Source: Gigantopelta aegis (Eukaryota > Mollusca > Gastropoda > Neomphalida > Peltospiridae). From it: a stretch of DNA of 64,000 nucleotides. The stretch covers positions 103,368,973 to 103,432,972 of the forward strand of contig NC_054702.1 in assembly GCF_016097555.1 (NCBI RefSeq). Reading direction: 5' to 3'. The position numbers were made by a program, and so were the translations under genes. This document shows positions 33,808 through 45,985 of this stretch, in pieces. Positions within the stretch are counted from its first letter, which is position 1, and every line of letters starts with the position of its first letter. Below the pieces are notes generated by a model, which was not told where the DNA came from, made no database searches, and saw nothing but the letters and a program-made list of their open reading frames with translations.

Positions 33808-34190
33808 AAAGTTTGTTTTATTTAACGACGCCACTAGAGCACATTGATTTTTTATCTTATCATCGGCTATTGGACATCAAACATATGGTCATTCTGACAC
33901 TGTTTTTCAGAGGAAACCCGCTGTTGCCACATAGGCTACTCTTTTACAACAGCCAGCAAGGGATCTTTTATTTGCGCTTCCCACAGGCAGGATAGCACAA
34001 ACCATGGCCTTTGTTGAACCAGTTATGGATCACTGGTTGGTGCAAGTGGTTTACACCTACCCATTGAGCCTTGCGGAACACTCATTCAGGGCTTGGAGTC
34101 GGTATCTGGATTAAAAATCCCATGCCTCGACTGGGATCTGAACCGAGTACCTACCAGCCTGTAGACCGATGGCTTAACCATCTCTATGTA
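33808..34190 (-). mobile_element. tRNA-derived SINE, family iii, near full length
   Basis: Reversed tail AAAGTTTGTTTTATTTAACG, body with CATATGGTCATTCTGACACT and CAGCAAGGGATCTTTTATTT, and a head ending TGTAGACCGATGGCTTAACC. It is equivalent to the complete copy at 49706-50097. Head A-box and B-box regions are present but diverged. Confidence 0.82.
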
Positions 34191-34454
34191 TGCTTGTCAT
34201 GCTGGGGTGGTGTTAAAGATTCATTGATTCTATTCTAGGCACACAAATGAATAATACATTTATATTCTTTTTGTCTCTCTATCAGCCTCAGTACTTAAAC
34301 TGGCAGAATATATGAATGTTGAACAGATAAACAATTAACTCATACAAAGCATATCATTTAAACATGGCTTATGTGGGAACTTTGACTGGGTCAAGACTTG
34401 CCGAGCCACCAGGTCACAATTTTAATCAGTCAATATGTACTTTTTATATCATTC

Positions 34455-34690
34455 AAATTGATTATTTTGTTCTCATTCCTTAGATAATAAACTGATAATG
34501 TATATAAAGAGATAGACCAAATATTTTTGTCTTTGTAAAGCTATATTTCATATTTATTTTTTAATTATTTATGATTGAAATCGATTATTTTTTTCTCATT
34601 TCTTATATAATAAACTAATAAAGTATATACGGAGATAGTCCAAATACTTCTCTGTTAAACTATATTTTATATTTAGTTGGAGGCTATGTT
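34455..34690. repeat. 117-bp tandem duplication
   Basis: Two diverged copies of a unit with TTGATTATTTTGTTCTCATT, TAATAAACTGATAATGTATA and a CATATTTATTT-like end. The rest of 34191-35110 has no recognised feature apart from a SINE-like tail phrase GCTGGGGTGGTGTTAAAGAT near 34202. Confidence 0.65.
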
Positions 34691-35109
34691 CAAAGTGAGA
34701 GAGTCAGCCTGCAAAAATATTGTGCTCGATTTCTCACCTGTTATTGCGAATTCCACTTAAAAACACATACTAATCTAGTTGGTAATAATTTTCACTCCAA
34801 ATGAATCACCAACACTCACCAAACATCCACTTTAGGAATGTCAACAAGACATTTTTGTTTTCAATCGAGATTTTCAAAACAGCCAACTCAAATTGACATT
34901 GTCAGAAATTATGGACCAATCAGAAACAATTTCTACCAAACTGTCATAATAATTAAACTGCCAGTCATGACAATTTTAAAAATAATTTTGAAAGAAAATC
35001 ATCTTAAATTTTACACTAATGATTAAATAATTTCCCACTAAATTACAGGTTGTCCCTTTAAAAAAACATTTTTGTTTTGAGAAAAAACCCACCCCAGATT
35101 TAGTTAAAA

Positions 35110-35325
35110 GGAGCATATTACCTACTCTTATCCCAACCAGAGCCCCACAACTGGTATATCAAAGACCATGGTATGTGCTGTTTTGTCTGTGGGATGGTGA
35201 ATATAAAACATCCCTTGCTGCTACTGGAAAAATGAAGAGGTTTCCTCTAAGACATGTCAAAATTACCAAATATGACATCCAATAACCAATGATTAATAAA
35301 TCAATGTTCTCTAGTGGTGATGTTA
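35110..35325 (+). mobile_element. SINE, family ii, 5'-truncated
   Basis: It runs from CAACTGGTATATCAAAGACC through GGGATGGTGAATATAAAACA and GTCAAAATTACC to CTAGTGGTGATG. The tRNA-like head is absent. Confidence 0.75.
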
Positions 35326-35344
35326 TATGAAGAAAACATTAACT

Positions 35345-35602
35345 TTATGTATCTAAACCAGCCCCAATGTGTAGTGGTTACGCCATCAGATGTAAGGCTG
35401 GTATGTACTCGTTTCACATCCTGATATTATCTTCCAAACCAGAGTGAGTTCAAGAACTCAAAGGGTAGGTGTAAGGCCACTACACCGACTTCTATCTCAC
35501 TAACCACGAACAACTAACCACTAACCTACTGTCCTGGACAGACAGCCAAGACAGCTGAGGTGTTTGCCCAGGACAGTGTGCTTGAAACATAATTGGATAT
35601 AA
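35345..35602 (+). mobile_element. tRNA-derived SINE, family iv
   Basis: The head contains TGTAGTGGTTACGCCATCAG and a degraded B box. The body contains GGGTAGGTGTAAGGCC, CACTAACC words and CTGTCCTGGACAGACAGCC. The tail is ATTGGATATAA. A family i SINE inserted exactly in this tail, duplicating 13 bp. Confidence 0.8.
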
Positions 35603-35921
35603 AGGAAATATTTTATTTAACGATGCACTCAACACATTTTATTTACGTTTATATGGTGTCGGACATTTAGTTAAGGACCACACAGATATTGAGAGAGGAA
35701 ACTTGCTGTCGCCACTTCATGGGCTTCTCTTTTCGATTAGCAGCAAGGGATCTTTTATATGCATCATTCCACAGACAGGATAACACATACCATGGCCTTT
35801 GATATACCAGTCATGGTGTACTGGCTGGAGCGAGAAATAGCCCAATGGGCCCATCGACGGGGATCGATACCAGACTGACCGCATCAAGTGAACACTTTAC
35901 CACTGGGCTACGTCCAGCCCC
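35603..35921 (-). mobile_element. tRNA-derived SINE, family i, full length with TSD
   Basis: Flanked by the identical 13-bp TAATTGGATATAA (35590-35602 and 35922-35934). Read on the minus strand it starts with a tRNA-like head (CGTAGCCCAGTGGTAAAGTG as A box, GGTATCGATCCCC-like B box) and ends in a TTAAATAAAATATTTCCTT tail. It sits inside the tail of a family iv SINE, so it is younger than that copy. Confidence 0.92.
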
Positions 35922-36401
35922 TAATTGGATATAAGCACAAAAATAAGTATAAATAAATAAATGAAAATGACATATGTACCAACCTTGTCAGCAACAGTGA
36001 TACAAATGAGAATATTGATGATGTGGATGATGATTTAGTCTAATATTGGCCTCACACCTTACACTGTTAGGTAACAACTGATAATCACAGGTCAAATATA
36101 GCAATAACAAAAATGGCAATAAGATGACTGAATTACATAACCACAGTAATTTATGATGAAGCCATTGTGTTATCTTACAAGTTCTGCGACTGGCCGGCTT
36201 AAACAAGTCACATAACCATTCAGAGTTAAGATAATCAATTTAATAATGTTTGCTCTACCTACAATGGCAGATAGTTTCACAGATACTGGACAAAAGAAAA
36301 AAAGTCAATACAGGTTTTATTGTTTTTTGTTTATAATGATGTTGCTTGTGAACAGCAACAAGCTTTGCTGACTGATCAGGCTATCTAGGTATCAATAAAT
36401 T

Positions 36402-36660
36402 CATGATGGTAAAAAGTTAGAATATATATCCATGATGGCATGCAGTTAGACATATCTTTTTACATTGTATGTTTTCATCAGCACTACTACATCCATGATA
36501 GTAAGAAGTTGGAATTTATATCCATGATAGCATGCAGTTAGAGATATCTTTTTACATTGTATGTTTTCATCAGCACTACTACATCCATGATAGTAAGAAG
36601 TTAGAATTTAAATCCATGATGGCATGCAGTTAGACATATCTTTTTGTAAATATATATATA
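36402..36660. repeat. 92-bp minisatellite, about 2.6 copies
   Basis: Units beginning TCCATGATGGCATGCAGTTA start at 36429, 36521 and 36613 and include ATTGTATGTTTTCATCAGCA. The last copy runs into a (TA)n stretch at about 36650. Confidence 0.88.
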
Positions 36661-36763
36661 TATATATATATGTTTTTATCTGAACTGCTAATTCCAATAT
36701 TGTATGCACTTAAGTTGAATTAAATGAGAAAAGTTGATTTGATTTTTTTTCAACTAAACAATG

Positions 36764-37053
36764 TTTGTTTGTTTGTTTTCTTTAATGACACCACTAGAGC
36801 ACATTGAATTATGGATGTCAAACATTTGATAATTTTTGACATATAGTCTTTTAGTAAGGAAACCTGCTACATTGTTCCATTAATAGGAAGGGATCTTTTA
36901 TATGCATCATTCTACAGACAGGATAGCACATACCATGACTTTTAATATACCAGTCATGGTGCACTGGCTGCAATGAAATAGCCCAGTGGAGTCCAATCCT
37001 ACACTGACTGCGCATCAAGTGAGAGCTTTACCACTGGGCTACATCCAGCCTCT
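36764..37053 (-). mobile_element. SINE, family ii, near full length with TSD
   Basis: Flanked by CTAAACAATG and CTAGACAATG (10 bp, one mismatch). It reads from the reversed tail GTTTGTTTGTTTTCTTTAAT to a head TTTACCACTGGGCTACATCC (A box reversed). Confidence 0.85.
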
Positions 37054-37063
37054 CTAGACAATG

Positions 37064-38261
37064 GTGTATGCATGTATCAAGAATTATATGATGGGCAGAA
37101 ATATCCTGACATGATGAGTTATCGATTAATCGTTACATCCCTAATACTCATGTATAGTGAAGAATGCCATCTGTTTATAGATTTTGAAAATATATTTTCT
37201 TCATTAGTTTATCCTATTGAAATCTATATTTATTCTTTTGTTAATATGTCTATGCATATGAAAATCTATTTTATATGTATGATGAATAAAATAAATATTG
37301 AGAACATATAATTTTAAACTTTGTGGGCAGACAACATTCTTCACCATAGGTGAGTATTGCTATTTTGTTTATATCTGGACATGTTTTACAAATTGCAAAT
37401 AACTAAATTTTGTTATTTTTCAAAATACTCTGCCATAAAATTCTTTTTACAACACGTCAAACTGGAATTATTGACCAAAAACATTAAATAATTTGCTGGT
37501 AGAAGGCATAATTTGAATAAAATTCAGCATTAAAAACAAATTAGGGTCGGAGTCGTATTTTAATGTCGGGTGATGATGGAAATCAAGAATATTTCTTTAA
37601 AATGGCTTTAACCTAAACAACCTATGAACAATACTGTGAACAGGTCATAGATGATGCCTAACATAACAATACAAGTTTAAACACACATACATGAAATATT
37701 CCATTATCCCTTGAAGTACCATGTACAGAAATCCATCATTGAATCTAATAACAGTTCTGCCATTTTGATTCAGTGAGACAAATGCAAAACGAGATGAATA
37801 ATCTGAACGTTGAGACAATCAGACAAAAGCAGTGAGATCTAGACTGATGTGAAATCTCTAATTTACACCAGCGGTTACAGGGAACATGTTAATTGATTTC
37901 GACCACTTCCCGCAACTGAATAAGCCATCTCAGAGGGTCTCTGGAGATGACCATCGCCATGTGGACGCAGCTGAAGACTCAACATCCACGGAAGCTACAT
38001 CGACACATTTTCTAGGCACCACTAGCTGGCAAGAAGTCAACCATGAAAAACAAATGGCCCCAGTGGCACAGTGGTCAAATTTGAGACTTGATTGGTCCTG
38101 GATTGTTATCGCAGTACCAGTATCTGTCCCAGCCAAATAAAAATGAGCATGTATGTGGCACAAATGTATTTTCTGTCTAACATTCCCCTTTATTCTGGAC
38201 AAGGTAGCCCAGTGCACCATTCCTTCATTCATTCTTTTATACTTATTTTCGTTCTATATTC
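37064..38261. other. AT-rich DNA, no recognised gene
   Basis: Short frames here (for example one at 37886-38140) lack recognisable similarity or splice context. A GCCCCAGTGGCACAGTGGTC phrase near 38058 resembles a degraded tRNA-like SINE head. Confidence 0.35.
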
Positions 38262-38345
38262 AATGAAACTTCAAGCCTGCTGTACTGGGCACACCCCTCA
38301 GCTGTCCAAGACAGAGGGTTAGTGGTTAGCTGGTAGTAGTTGATA
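38262..38345 (-). mobile_element. SINE fragment, family iv
   Basis: Complement of the 3' half of the family iv SINE: TTCAAGCCTGCTGTACTGGG then GTCCAAGACAGAGGGTTAGT. Confidence 0.6.
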
Positions 38346-38719
38346 GCACCTTATTTAACCCTTTATAGGACATAAGTCTAAAACCAATTATCATTAAACA
38401 TGGTAAAAATAGCATCCATAATACTTTGTAACTCATTCACAGGTATGATATTTCATATGATTAGTCACCTGCAATGATATGTCAGGCTTCATGTATCAAA
38501 TAAAATTATATAAAATATTATTTGCAGCTCATCAATCTACATGTAGGTGGGTGTGTGTGTGTGGGGGGGGGGGGGGAGAGGGCAGTATACCACATGTACC
38601 ATGGAATCATTTGAATATTTAATACTGAAATTTGAGAGCAAACATGAATGAAATGAAAAGCCATGATACTGCTAGACTATACAAGTATAAAAAAAAAATC
38701 TATATACAATAAGGGACAC

Positions 38720-38925
38720 TTTATGTACTATCCTGTCTGTGGGATGGTGCATATAAAATATCCCTTGCTGCTAATCGAAACGAGTAGCCCATGAAGTGGC
38801 GACAGCAGGTTTCCTCTCTCAATATTTGTGTGGTCCTTAAACATATGTCTGACGACTTATAACTGTAAATAAAATGTGTTGAGTCTGATGTTAAATAAAA
38901 CATTTCCTTCCTTCCTTTAGATGAA
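38720..38925 (+). mobile_element. SINE, family i, 5'-truncated
   Basis: It starts TGTACTATCCTGTCTGTGGG and runs through GAGTAGCCCATGAAGTGGCG and GTGGTCCTTAAACATATGTC to a TTAAATAAAACATTTCCTTC tail. Confidence 0.85.
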
Positions 38926-39053
38926 TGGCACCAAAGACCTTTAATTACCGAAGTCTGCACCAAGCAGACCATTTACCCAAGCTATAGGGTAAAGATCACA
39001 ACACAGGGAACATTCTGTTCAGTGTCGTACGGCGAATGTGATTCCCCAGGCAA

Positions 39054-39184
39054 GTTTCAGAGATCACTACACAATTCTAAACATTAAATAGTAGTTGTTG
39101 ATCAATTTTCAATCAATTAACAACTTTTGCTTATCAAAATTTATAAAACAAAATATTTCCTGAAGCATAAAATTGCACTGAAGG
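39054..39184. repeat. Dispersed repeat family E, unoccupied copy
   Basis: TTTCAGAGATCACTACACAA and about 130 bp following it match 57762-58205, where the same site contains a SINE. This copy therefore shows the pre-insertion arrangement. Confidence 0.6.
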
Positions 39185-39397
39185 ATAAATGTTAAACCAT
39201 CAGATATAAGGCTGGTAGGTACAGGGTTCGCAGCCTGGTACCGGCTCTCACCCAGAGCAAGTTTTAATGGCTCACTGGGTAGGTGTAAGACCATTACACC
39301 CTCTTCTCCCTCACTAACCACTAACAACTAACCCACTGTCCTAGACAGACAGCCCAGATAGCTGAGGTGTGTGCACAGGACAGTGTGCTTGATTGGA

Positions 39398-39430
<33 letters not shown>
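39185..39430 (+). mobile_element. tRNA-derived SINE, family iv, with A-tail
   Basis: The head contains GGCTGGTAGGTACAGGGTTC (B-box-like). The body contains CACTGGGTAGGTGTAAGACC, CACTAACCACTAACAACTAA and CTGTCCTAGACAGACAGCCC. The tail is ATTGGATATA followed by about 30 A. The long unbroken A-tail suggests a relatively recent insertion. Confidence 0.82.
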
Positions 39431-39432
<2 letters not shown>

Positions 39433-41539
39433 TAAAAAAAAAGAAGATAATTCTAAGTGATACTAGCCACATATTATAACTATCATTTCGATGCCGCCCA
39501 CTTGTACACTCAGTGCTACAAATTACTTTAGATTAATCAGAATGCTTAGGAAAACATTAACTGGGTCCCAACATGATGGATGGAAAACTGATCATTATAA
39601 TGATACAATAAAATATATCTGTAGTCTGAGACGTTCAAAAGTATAAGTTGCTACTATGTGACAAATAGAGGGACAAATGGAGAGACAGATATGAAAACAG
39701 AAATAAATCAATACCCAAAATACATTAACCGTTCCATGAAGGTCAAATAAAATATGGGGGAACAAAATAAACTGCTATACTGAATCAATAAATTAGCTCA
39801 GTCAAACGCAATTATAGTATCGTAGACATGAGGCATTACGCTTCCAAATACATGTACCTGAGCATCAACTAACAGTAAACAAGTGTCAAAAGCTTAATAG
39901 ACAGAATTGTATTATACTGTGTATATTATAATATAGGGTTGGTTTTGTAACAAAAATGACAAAAGAAAAATGTAAAATTAATAAATCACCACTAAAACAT
40001 TCCCACCAAACAAAAATGAAAAAAATCTGAAACATTTTACCTTGCATGTTATTGTCAACAGTTAATCTTTTCTTCTTTTGTTTGTTTTATTACTATCTTC
40101 AAAAGCAAGTTATTACACAAAAAACTAAACAAAAAAGAAAAAATAATAATGCTGTTTTCATGTCATTTCCTGTAATGTTTTGTACTTTTTCTAACATAAT
40201 GTAACATAAGAAGCCATGTGAAATATGACGTCCTTTCCTGAAGAAAGAAACCTCAACAAGGCAACAATCAAAGAAATGTCAAGTGAAAAATTACCACACA
40301 TTTAACCATGTGACAAACAAGACACCTAACCCTAGAAGAGGAGAGTATAGCTGAAAGCAAACTAAGGCCCCAAGTCAAACGTTAACACAACTGCAAAACA
40401 AAGCCATCATTTACCTGGATGCTCCATCAGTTGAAACCACATACAGCAGGTATAGGGTGGACAAGGAACAAAACGATTGTTCTTCCACAGTTCCTGGGTT
40501 AATTTCTCAGCAAAGGACAAGTGTTAGCAAGTCTTGATGAAAAGCACAATGTTGGAAACAACGTAAAGAATTACATGCTGTATTCAACTTGGTTCTACTG
40601 CCAGCATTCCTCTGCAATTCAGGGGAAAATCAATTCATTGATCCTCTTCTCAGGCAAGTCTCCAGTTGTCATGGAGACACGAAATGATGACTCTCAGTGA
40701 TAAGAACCTACCCCGATTGGAAATTACCTCGTGTAACAAGATTAAAAAACATCCAACTGATTCTACAATGCATAATTTCTGTGGAGTTAAAAAAACCATC
40801 CATTACATTAAGTCAGAATAATGATTACTCCATTAATTAACATTTAATGTTTACCAGAATGAGGCAGATTTGGGTCAATAATCATCTATCATTGTTGAAT
40901 CAATAACCTATTTTATTTTATAAAATCATGACCAAAAACATATTTTCTTTTAGAAATTTGTAATCTGCATTTTAAAATAGGTTCAGTTGAAGTTATGTGA
41001 TTCTGCGAAATAAAATGACAAAATTAGCGTGATTATTTGTGATATGGCCTCCCGGTTTGGTGTGTCCACACAGATATTGATCCATCATTAATATGTAGCC
41101 GCAGTGTGGAGGTGGCGTCAAGAAGCGAGGAAAATCATTTCTATTGCTATATCAAGGGCTATCAGAGGAAACAGCACATTTAACAATCATGACAATGGGA
41201 AAACACAACTAATCAACAAACAGGATATTAAATTCATTGAGAATAAGACATAACAGTTATGACCTTTATTGAAACAAAATGCAGGCAGAAAATAGTGCAA
41301 ACTGTAAAATCAGCATTGTCTATCAGAATAAATTTTAAAAACAACAACCATAAATTATAAACTTTACAGCAACATAGTGACTATCTTAATTAACAGAACT
41401 TATTTCAGTTATTATACATTACTGGACTCACTTTAGATAGTTTGACACCCAATAGCTGATGTATTTTTCGTGCTTTTCGCTGGGGTGTCGTTAAACATTC
41501 ATTCATTTATTTGTTCATTCATTTACTTCATTTACTAGT
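39431..41539. other. Non-coding DNA, possible stonin leader exon near 40415
   Basis: No protein-coding exon was recognised. On the minus strand GGAGCATCCAG|GTAAATG at 40415/40414 and CATGCAAG|GTAAAAT near 40042 have the form of splice donors. A non-coding 5' exon of stonin must lie somewhere above 29757, so these are candidates, but nothing else supports them. A SINE-like tail (GCTGGGGTGTCGTTAAACAT) lies near 41480. Confidence 0.25.
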
Positions 41540-41782
41540 CAAAGGCTGTGGTATGTATTTTCCTGTCTGTAGGAAAGTGCATATAAAAGATTCCTTGCTT
41601 CTAATGGAATACCTGTGCCCATGACAAACATGCACTACAACAGTTTGTTCTGAATGTGCATGTACAACCCTATGACTGACCTGACTAATGGAAGACAGAG
41701 TTAACATGTTTTACATCCAATGCCCAATGATTAATTATTCAATGTGCTCTAGTGGTGTTGTTAAACAAAACAAACTTTATAT
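41540..41782 (+). mobile_element. SINE, family ii, diverged
   Basis: GTCAAAGGCTGTGGTATGTA, then AGTGCATATAAAAGATTCCT, an unrelated 100-bp middle, and AATGTGCTCTAGTGGTGTTG with a TTAAACAAAACAAACTTT tail. Confidence 0.75.
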
Positions 41783-41827
41783 CAATGGAATAATGGAAAG
41801 AAGAAAAGTGTAAAATTTGGAAAAAAA

Positions 41828-42040
41828 TTAAAGAAACAAAACACAGGTGAAGAAACAAAACACAGGTGAAGAAACAAAAGGGGATGACTATAAAGTTGGA
41901 TTCAGTTATTTATTAACACAATATTAAAATTAGCACAAAATTAAAGAAACAAAACACAGGTGAAGAAAGAAAAGGGGATGAATATAAAGTTGGATTCAGT
42001 TATTTATTAACACAATATTAAAATTAGCACAAAATATTTT
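41828..42040. repeat. 105-bp tandem duplication
   Basis: Two copies of a unit with AAATTAAAGAAACAAAACAC, AGGTGAAGAAA and GTTGGATTCAGTTATTTATT. The first copy also has an internal duplication of the 18-bp GAAACAAAACACAGGTGA. Confidence 0.88.
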
Positions 42041-42089
42041 TAAGACTCCAGATCAAAATTTAAAATGAATGGATATATATGCATTTATA

Positions 42090-42090
42090 T

Positions 42091-42142
<52 letters not shown>
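42090..42142. repeat. (CA)n microsatellite, about 26 repeats
   Basis: An uninterrupted CA dinucleotide run, likely polymorphic in length. Confidence 0.95.
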
Positions 42143-42146
<4 letters not shown>

Positions 42147-42239
42147 AAAATGCATTGTTAACTTTTTAAAATCAAATGATTTCGGTCTTGTACTAGTTAT
42201 TATTTGTAGGCTATTCCACAAATGATCACATGACATGGA

Positions 42240-42330
42240 AGGGGTTTCATTTTGGTGGGAGGGTGGGGCTGAGGGTGTGGGGTGGGGGCTGAGGGTGTGG
42301 GGTGGGGCTGAAGGTGTGGGGAGGTGGTCA
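42240..42330. repeat. G-rich minisatellite
   Basis: About three copies of a 22-24-bp unit GGGGTGGGGCTGAGGGTGT. The many GGG runs could form a G-quadruplex; that is inference from composition. Confidence 0.7.
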
Positions 42331-42864
42331 GGTCATTGTGATGAATTGGTATTGTGTAGTTTATGCTAACAGACTACATTTTAGTATATGATGCAGGTAT
42401 TGACCTATGTGCAAGATATTTTGTTTGAGTGGGGTGGAATGGGGTGGGATGGGATTTTGTAGAGGGCCTGGTCTACCAACTTTATGGTGGTAGCAGATTA
42501 TTTCATCATATCCTTGCTGTGCATTTTCTATTTATAATTTCTCTAAGTAACCTTTCTGCGTCCGTTTTGATTAGAGTACAGCATTATATAGCTGGTATAA
42601 TTATGTACAGTAAGGTGTTTGCTGTGGAAAAGTCCAACAAGACTAAGTGCTGCTAATAAAACTGAACAGCATGGGGAAAAAAACAACTTATAATATGTTT
42701 AACCCATGATGGCTACTGCTATAACAATTGTATTGAGTGTTTTAAAATTTTATTCATATATGTCTATATAAGGCATTCAAAACAACATTGAAGGAAGGAA
42801 ATGTTTTATTTAATGACACACTTCAAAACAGCATTGAATGCTTTCAGGTTTTTATTTCCCCATC

Positions 42865-43115
42865 AGCAGTCCCATTGGACTATTTCTCGTTCCAGCCAGT
42901 GCTCAACAACTGGTGTAACAAAGGCTGTAGTACTTGTATGCATGCGCTATTCTGTCCGCAGGATGGTCACTTTGGTGCATATAAAATATCTCTTGCTGTT
43001 AATCAGAAAGAATTACCCAATGGGTGGCGGTATCTGGTTTCCTCTCTCATTATTTCTCATTATCTGTAATTAAAATGTGTTGAGAGCATTGTTAAATAAA
43101 ACATTCCTTCCTTCA
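42865..43115 (+). mobile_element. SINE, family i, head-truncated
   Basis: It starts GTCCCATTGGACTATTTCTC, continues through GTGCATATAAAATATCTCTT and GGTTTCCTCTCTCATTATTT to a TTAAATAAAACATTCCTTCC tail. A short piece of a reversed family i tail (AAGGAAATGTTTTATTTAAT) precedes it at about 42790. Confidence 0.75.
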
Positions 43116-43890
43116 CATTTTTATTGTTTTTAGATGTATAATTAAACATTGATCTCCTTTCCTTTTGTTCTTTCTTTTTTTGCTTTATGTTGTTTATTTT
43201 GCTTTTCTTTTCTTTGCTTGGCTTTGCTTTGTTTTAATAAATCTGATCCACATTTATCAAGCACAAAGCCATCACCATCCAAACTATTTTTACATGGCAT
43301 ATATGCATACAATAGTAGGCAAAATTGCTTCAGTTTTGGTCCATTAAATTTTTTCATATCAACATCATAATTGAGCCTAAATAAACAGTAAGTATATCTA
43401 TTTTTAGAGCTCTAGTACAAAGATCTTATTAAAAAGTGTGGTCAATAATTATTACAGTTCAGCTACTTCAGACAAAACAAATCATTACAAAACTAAAGCA
43501 ACTCAGTCTTTTAAAACATTTGCATAACCTAATAATCAACATGAATTTAGATATACTGAAAAAAAAAAAAACACACCTATCTTTTCAGACAAATGAAAGC
43601 ATCAATAATCATTGTTTTGTTTCTTAGATGATATTACAGTAATAACTGGCATCATTTTCATCAGTATTGAGCACAGTACATACCGGGTACAGTAGTTGCA
43701 TGTCCTACCTATTCCAGTAATGCATGAATTGCCCATGCGCACATATACACATGGGCGTTTCTTACTTACTGATCATTGGATATAAAAAGTCATGCACTAG
43801 ATCTGCACACTATTACCTAGCATTATCTTACTCAAAATCAGAACATTCCAGTTGCTCAATCAATTGTCTGATTATATCTTGATGCACAGA
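43116..43890. other. AT-rich DNA, no recognised gene
   Basis: A T-rich stretch on the plus strand (about 43160-43235) produces overlapping open frames on both strands, but composition explains them. Confidence 0.4.
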
Positions 43891-43990
43891 ATAGGTCCTA
43901 CCAGATACTGATAGGTCCTACCAAATACTCATAGGTACTACCAGATACTCATAGGTCCTACCAGATACTCATAGGTCCTACCAGATACTG
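43891..43990. repeat. 20-bp minisatellite, about five copies
   Basis: Consecutive copies of ATAGGTCCTACCAGATACTC, immediately followed at 43990-44040 by a family i SINE tail (GTCGTTAAATAAAACATTTC plus CTTT repeats). Confidence 0.9.
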
Positions 43991-44416
43991 ATTTTTGTTC
44001 TAGCGTCGTTAAATAAAACATTTCTTTCTTTCTTTCTTTTCTAGATCTTTAGTGACCCCTATATGACAATTATTAAATGCTTTTTTAAATACAAAAAACT
44101 TGCCTTGAGTTGATTGATTATTTGTGTATTAAATGCTTTATCCTCACATTTTGTGCATTCTGTGCCCCACATTTAAGATTCCCATGAATACTCAATTTCA
44201 TGTCTATCATGTGCCATAACCAAATTCCATGCCCTATCATATTTGGTATCCAATCCATAGATCTTGATACATCTACAGTCAAAGTTGATAATATATGTGA
44301 CAAATAATTATGAAAAAACTGAGAATGTTCATGCCTGGCTTCAGTATGGCAATCTCCAGTGAAGAGCATTACTGGTCAACCTTCACAACACTATCAAGCA
44401 ACAAACTCTCTTTGAA

Positions 44417-44720
44417 GGAAGGAAGGAAGGAAGGAAATGTTTTATTTAATGACACACTCAACACATTTTACTTATGGTTATATGGCGTCAGACATATGGT
44501 TATGGACTACACAGATATTGAGTGAGGAAACCCGCTGTCGCCACTTCATGGGTGCTCACCATTGAATGAAATTCACATGAACATATTTTCCCGCTGACAC
44601 CACTTCATGGGCTACTCTTTTTGATTAACAGCAAGGGATCTTTTATATGCACCATCCCACAGACAGGATAGTACATACCATAGCCTTTGTTACACCAGCT
44701 GTGGAGCACTGGCTGGAACG
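44417..44720 (-). mobile_element. SINE, family i, with 14-bp TSD
   Basis: Flanked by AAACTCTCTTTGAA at 44403-44416 and 44721-44734. It runs from a reversed AAGGAAATGTTTTATTTAAT tail to CACTGGCTGGAACG, so the tRNA-like head was not copied. It contains a duplicated/diverged CGCTGTCGCCACTTCATGGG block. Confidence 0.9.
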
Positions 44721-45173
44721 AAACTCTCTTTGAAATCAACCACATACAGGAAGACCCTGAAGTACAACGAACAGAGAGGAGTACTATGCTGCTAATATGA
44801 TTATATGTGAATAAAAACCACCACTGCAGACTATCACTGGGACCCAGAAACATGTGAGAACTAATAATTTGTGCAAACACTGGCAGGCAGATCAGCCAGC
44901 ACTCCTACCATGTCACAGAACAGATGTGACTGGAGCACAAGTCACCTGCGGTCTTCACTGAGGTGGAGTAAAATTCACTAATGAATCCAGGGTTAGTGTC
45001 TATATCAGTGACAGTTGAATTCATGTGTATAGACATCACTTTGAGCACTTTGTTGAGTAAAATAGTTTGGCAACTGCAATACTCTCCATCACAGAACTAC
45101 TTTCTACATGGTGGATGGCAACCTAATGGGAAGCAGTTATCTCAATGAGATTATCCATCTGTTAATTCTGTAA

Positions 45174-45604
45174 CAGGGTTCATAGCCTTAAAGACCAAGC
45201 AAATTCAAAGACTTTTAAAGACTTTTAGCTACCATTTTCAGACTTTCAAAGAATGTGATAAAAATACCAAATCAGTTTGTTTATGTTGCTGCCCATGACA
45301 AGAAATTGGGCTTTTTTTTTACATGCATCATGACAGATTAAACCTTGTAATTGGAAAATATCAAGTGCATGTAGCTGAAAAAGTTATCATCATTGCTTTG
45401 GCTATGATTTGTGAATGGACGCCAGCAGAAAGAAGGTCAAAATATTCATGATAATTGAGGAAAAATTAATAATAAATTAAAGAATGAGCACAATACAAGA
45501 ATTTAAAGACTTTTAAAGACTTAAATTACAATTCAAAGACCTAAAAAAATTTTTGCTTCAAATTAAAAAACTTTCAAGGAATTTAAAGACTGCTATGAGC
45601 CCTG
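45174..45604. mobile_element. hAT-like MITE, 431 bp
   Basis: The terminal inverted repeats CAGGGTTCATAGC and GCTATGAGCCCTG are good. The subterminal motif AAAGACTTTTAAAGACTT is repeated near both ends in opposite orientation. No clear 8-bp target duplication survives. It separates YLNEI and FRLMKDF blocks of Tc1 relic 3. The CAGGG start suggests hAT, but this is inference. Confidence 0.8.
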
Positions 45605-45780
45605 TCTAATGTCTACAGCAGACTAGGGACAACATCATTTCAGGCTTATGAAGGACTTTGTCAGGCAATAGGGTGTCACCAAAATGCACTGTCCACCACA
45701 CTTGCCTGATTTAGTTCCAAAGAGTATATTATAGCCCTGAGACAAGTTGGGTAGAATAGTTCAAGATCCAGTCATCCCTG

Positions 45781-45985
45781 TTTAAGGGGAGCTATCAATC
45801 CTGCTTCCCATCACTCCTCTGAGACGTGTTCAAGGAGAGTAATATTTAGCTCCCCTTAGCATGTATTTTTTTTTTTTAAAGGATTACAAAAGGATTAAAT
45901 ATCAATGCTAAGTATGATTAAAAAAGAATGGCTCCCCATAATTTAAGTTAGGGAAGCAATTAATCACTCCTCTCAATTATTTTTC
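45781..45985. mobile_element. Palindromic segment inside Tc1 relic 3
   Basis: TAAGGGGAGCTA and TAGCTCCCCTTA form a 12-bp inverted repeat, followed by a T-run and a second GGCTCCCC copy with GAAGCAATTAATCACTCC echoing the first arm. It probably is one or two overlapping MITEs; exact ends were not determined. Confidence 0.45.

Noticed and set aside
40410..40740. Confident call of a stonin 5' leader exon
   Set aside because: Only a donor-like sequence supports it; no promoter, cap-site or transcript evidence is visible, so it is mentioned only as a possibility.
43142..43370. Overlapping frames of 60-73 codons on both strands
   Set aside because: Composition (T-rich on one strand, Lys-rich on the other) explains them; no conserved motif.
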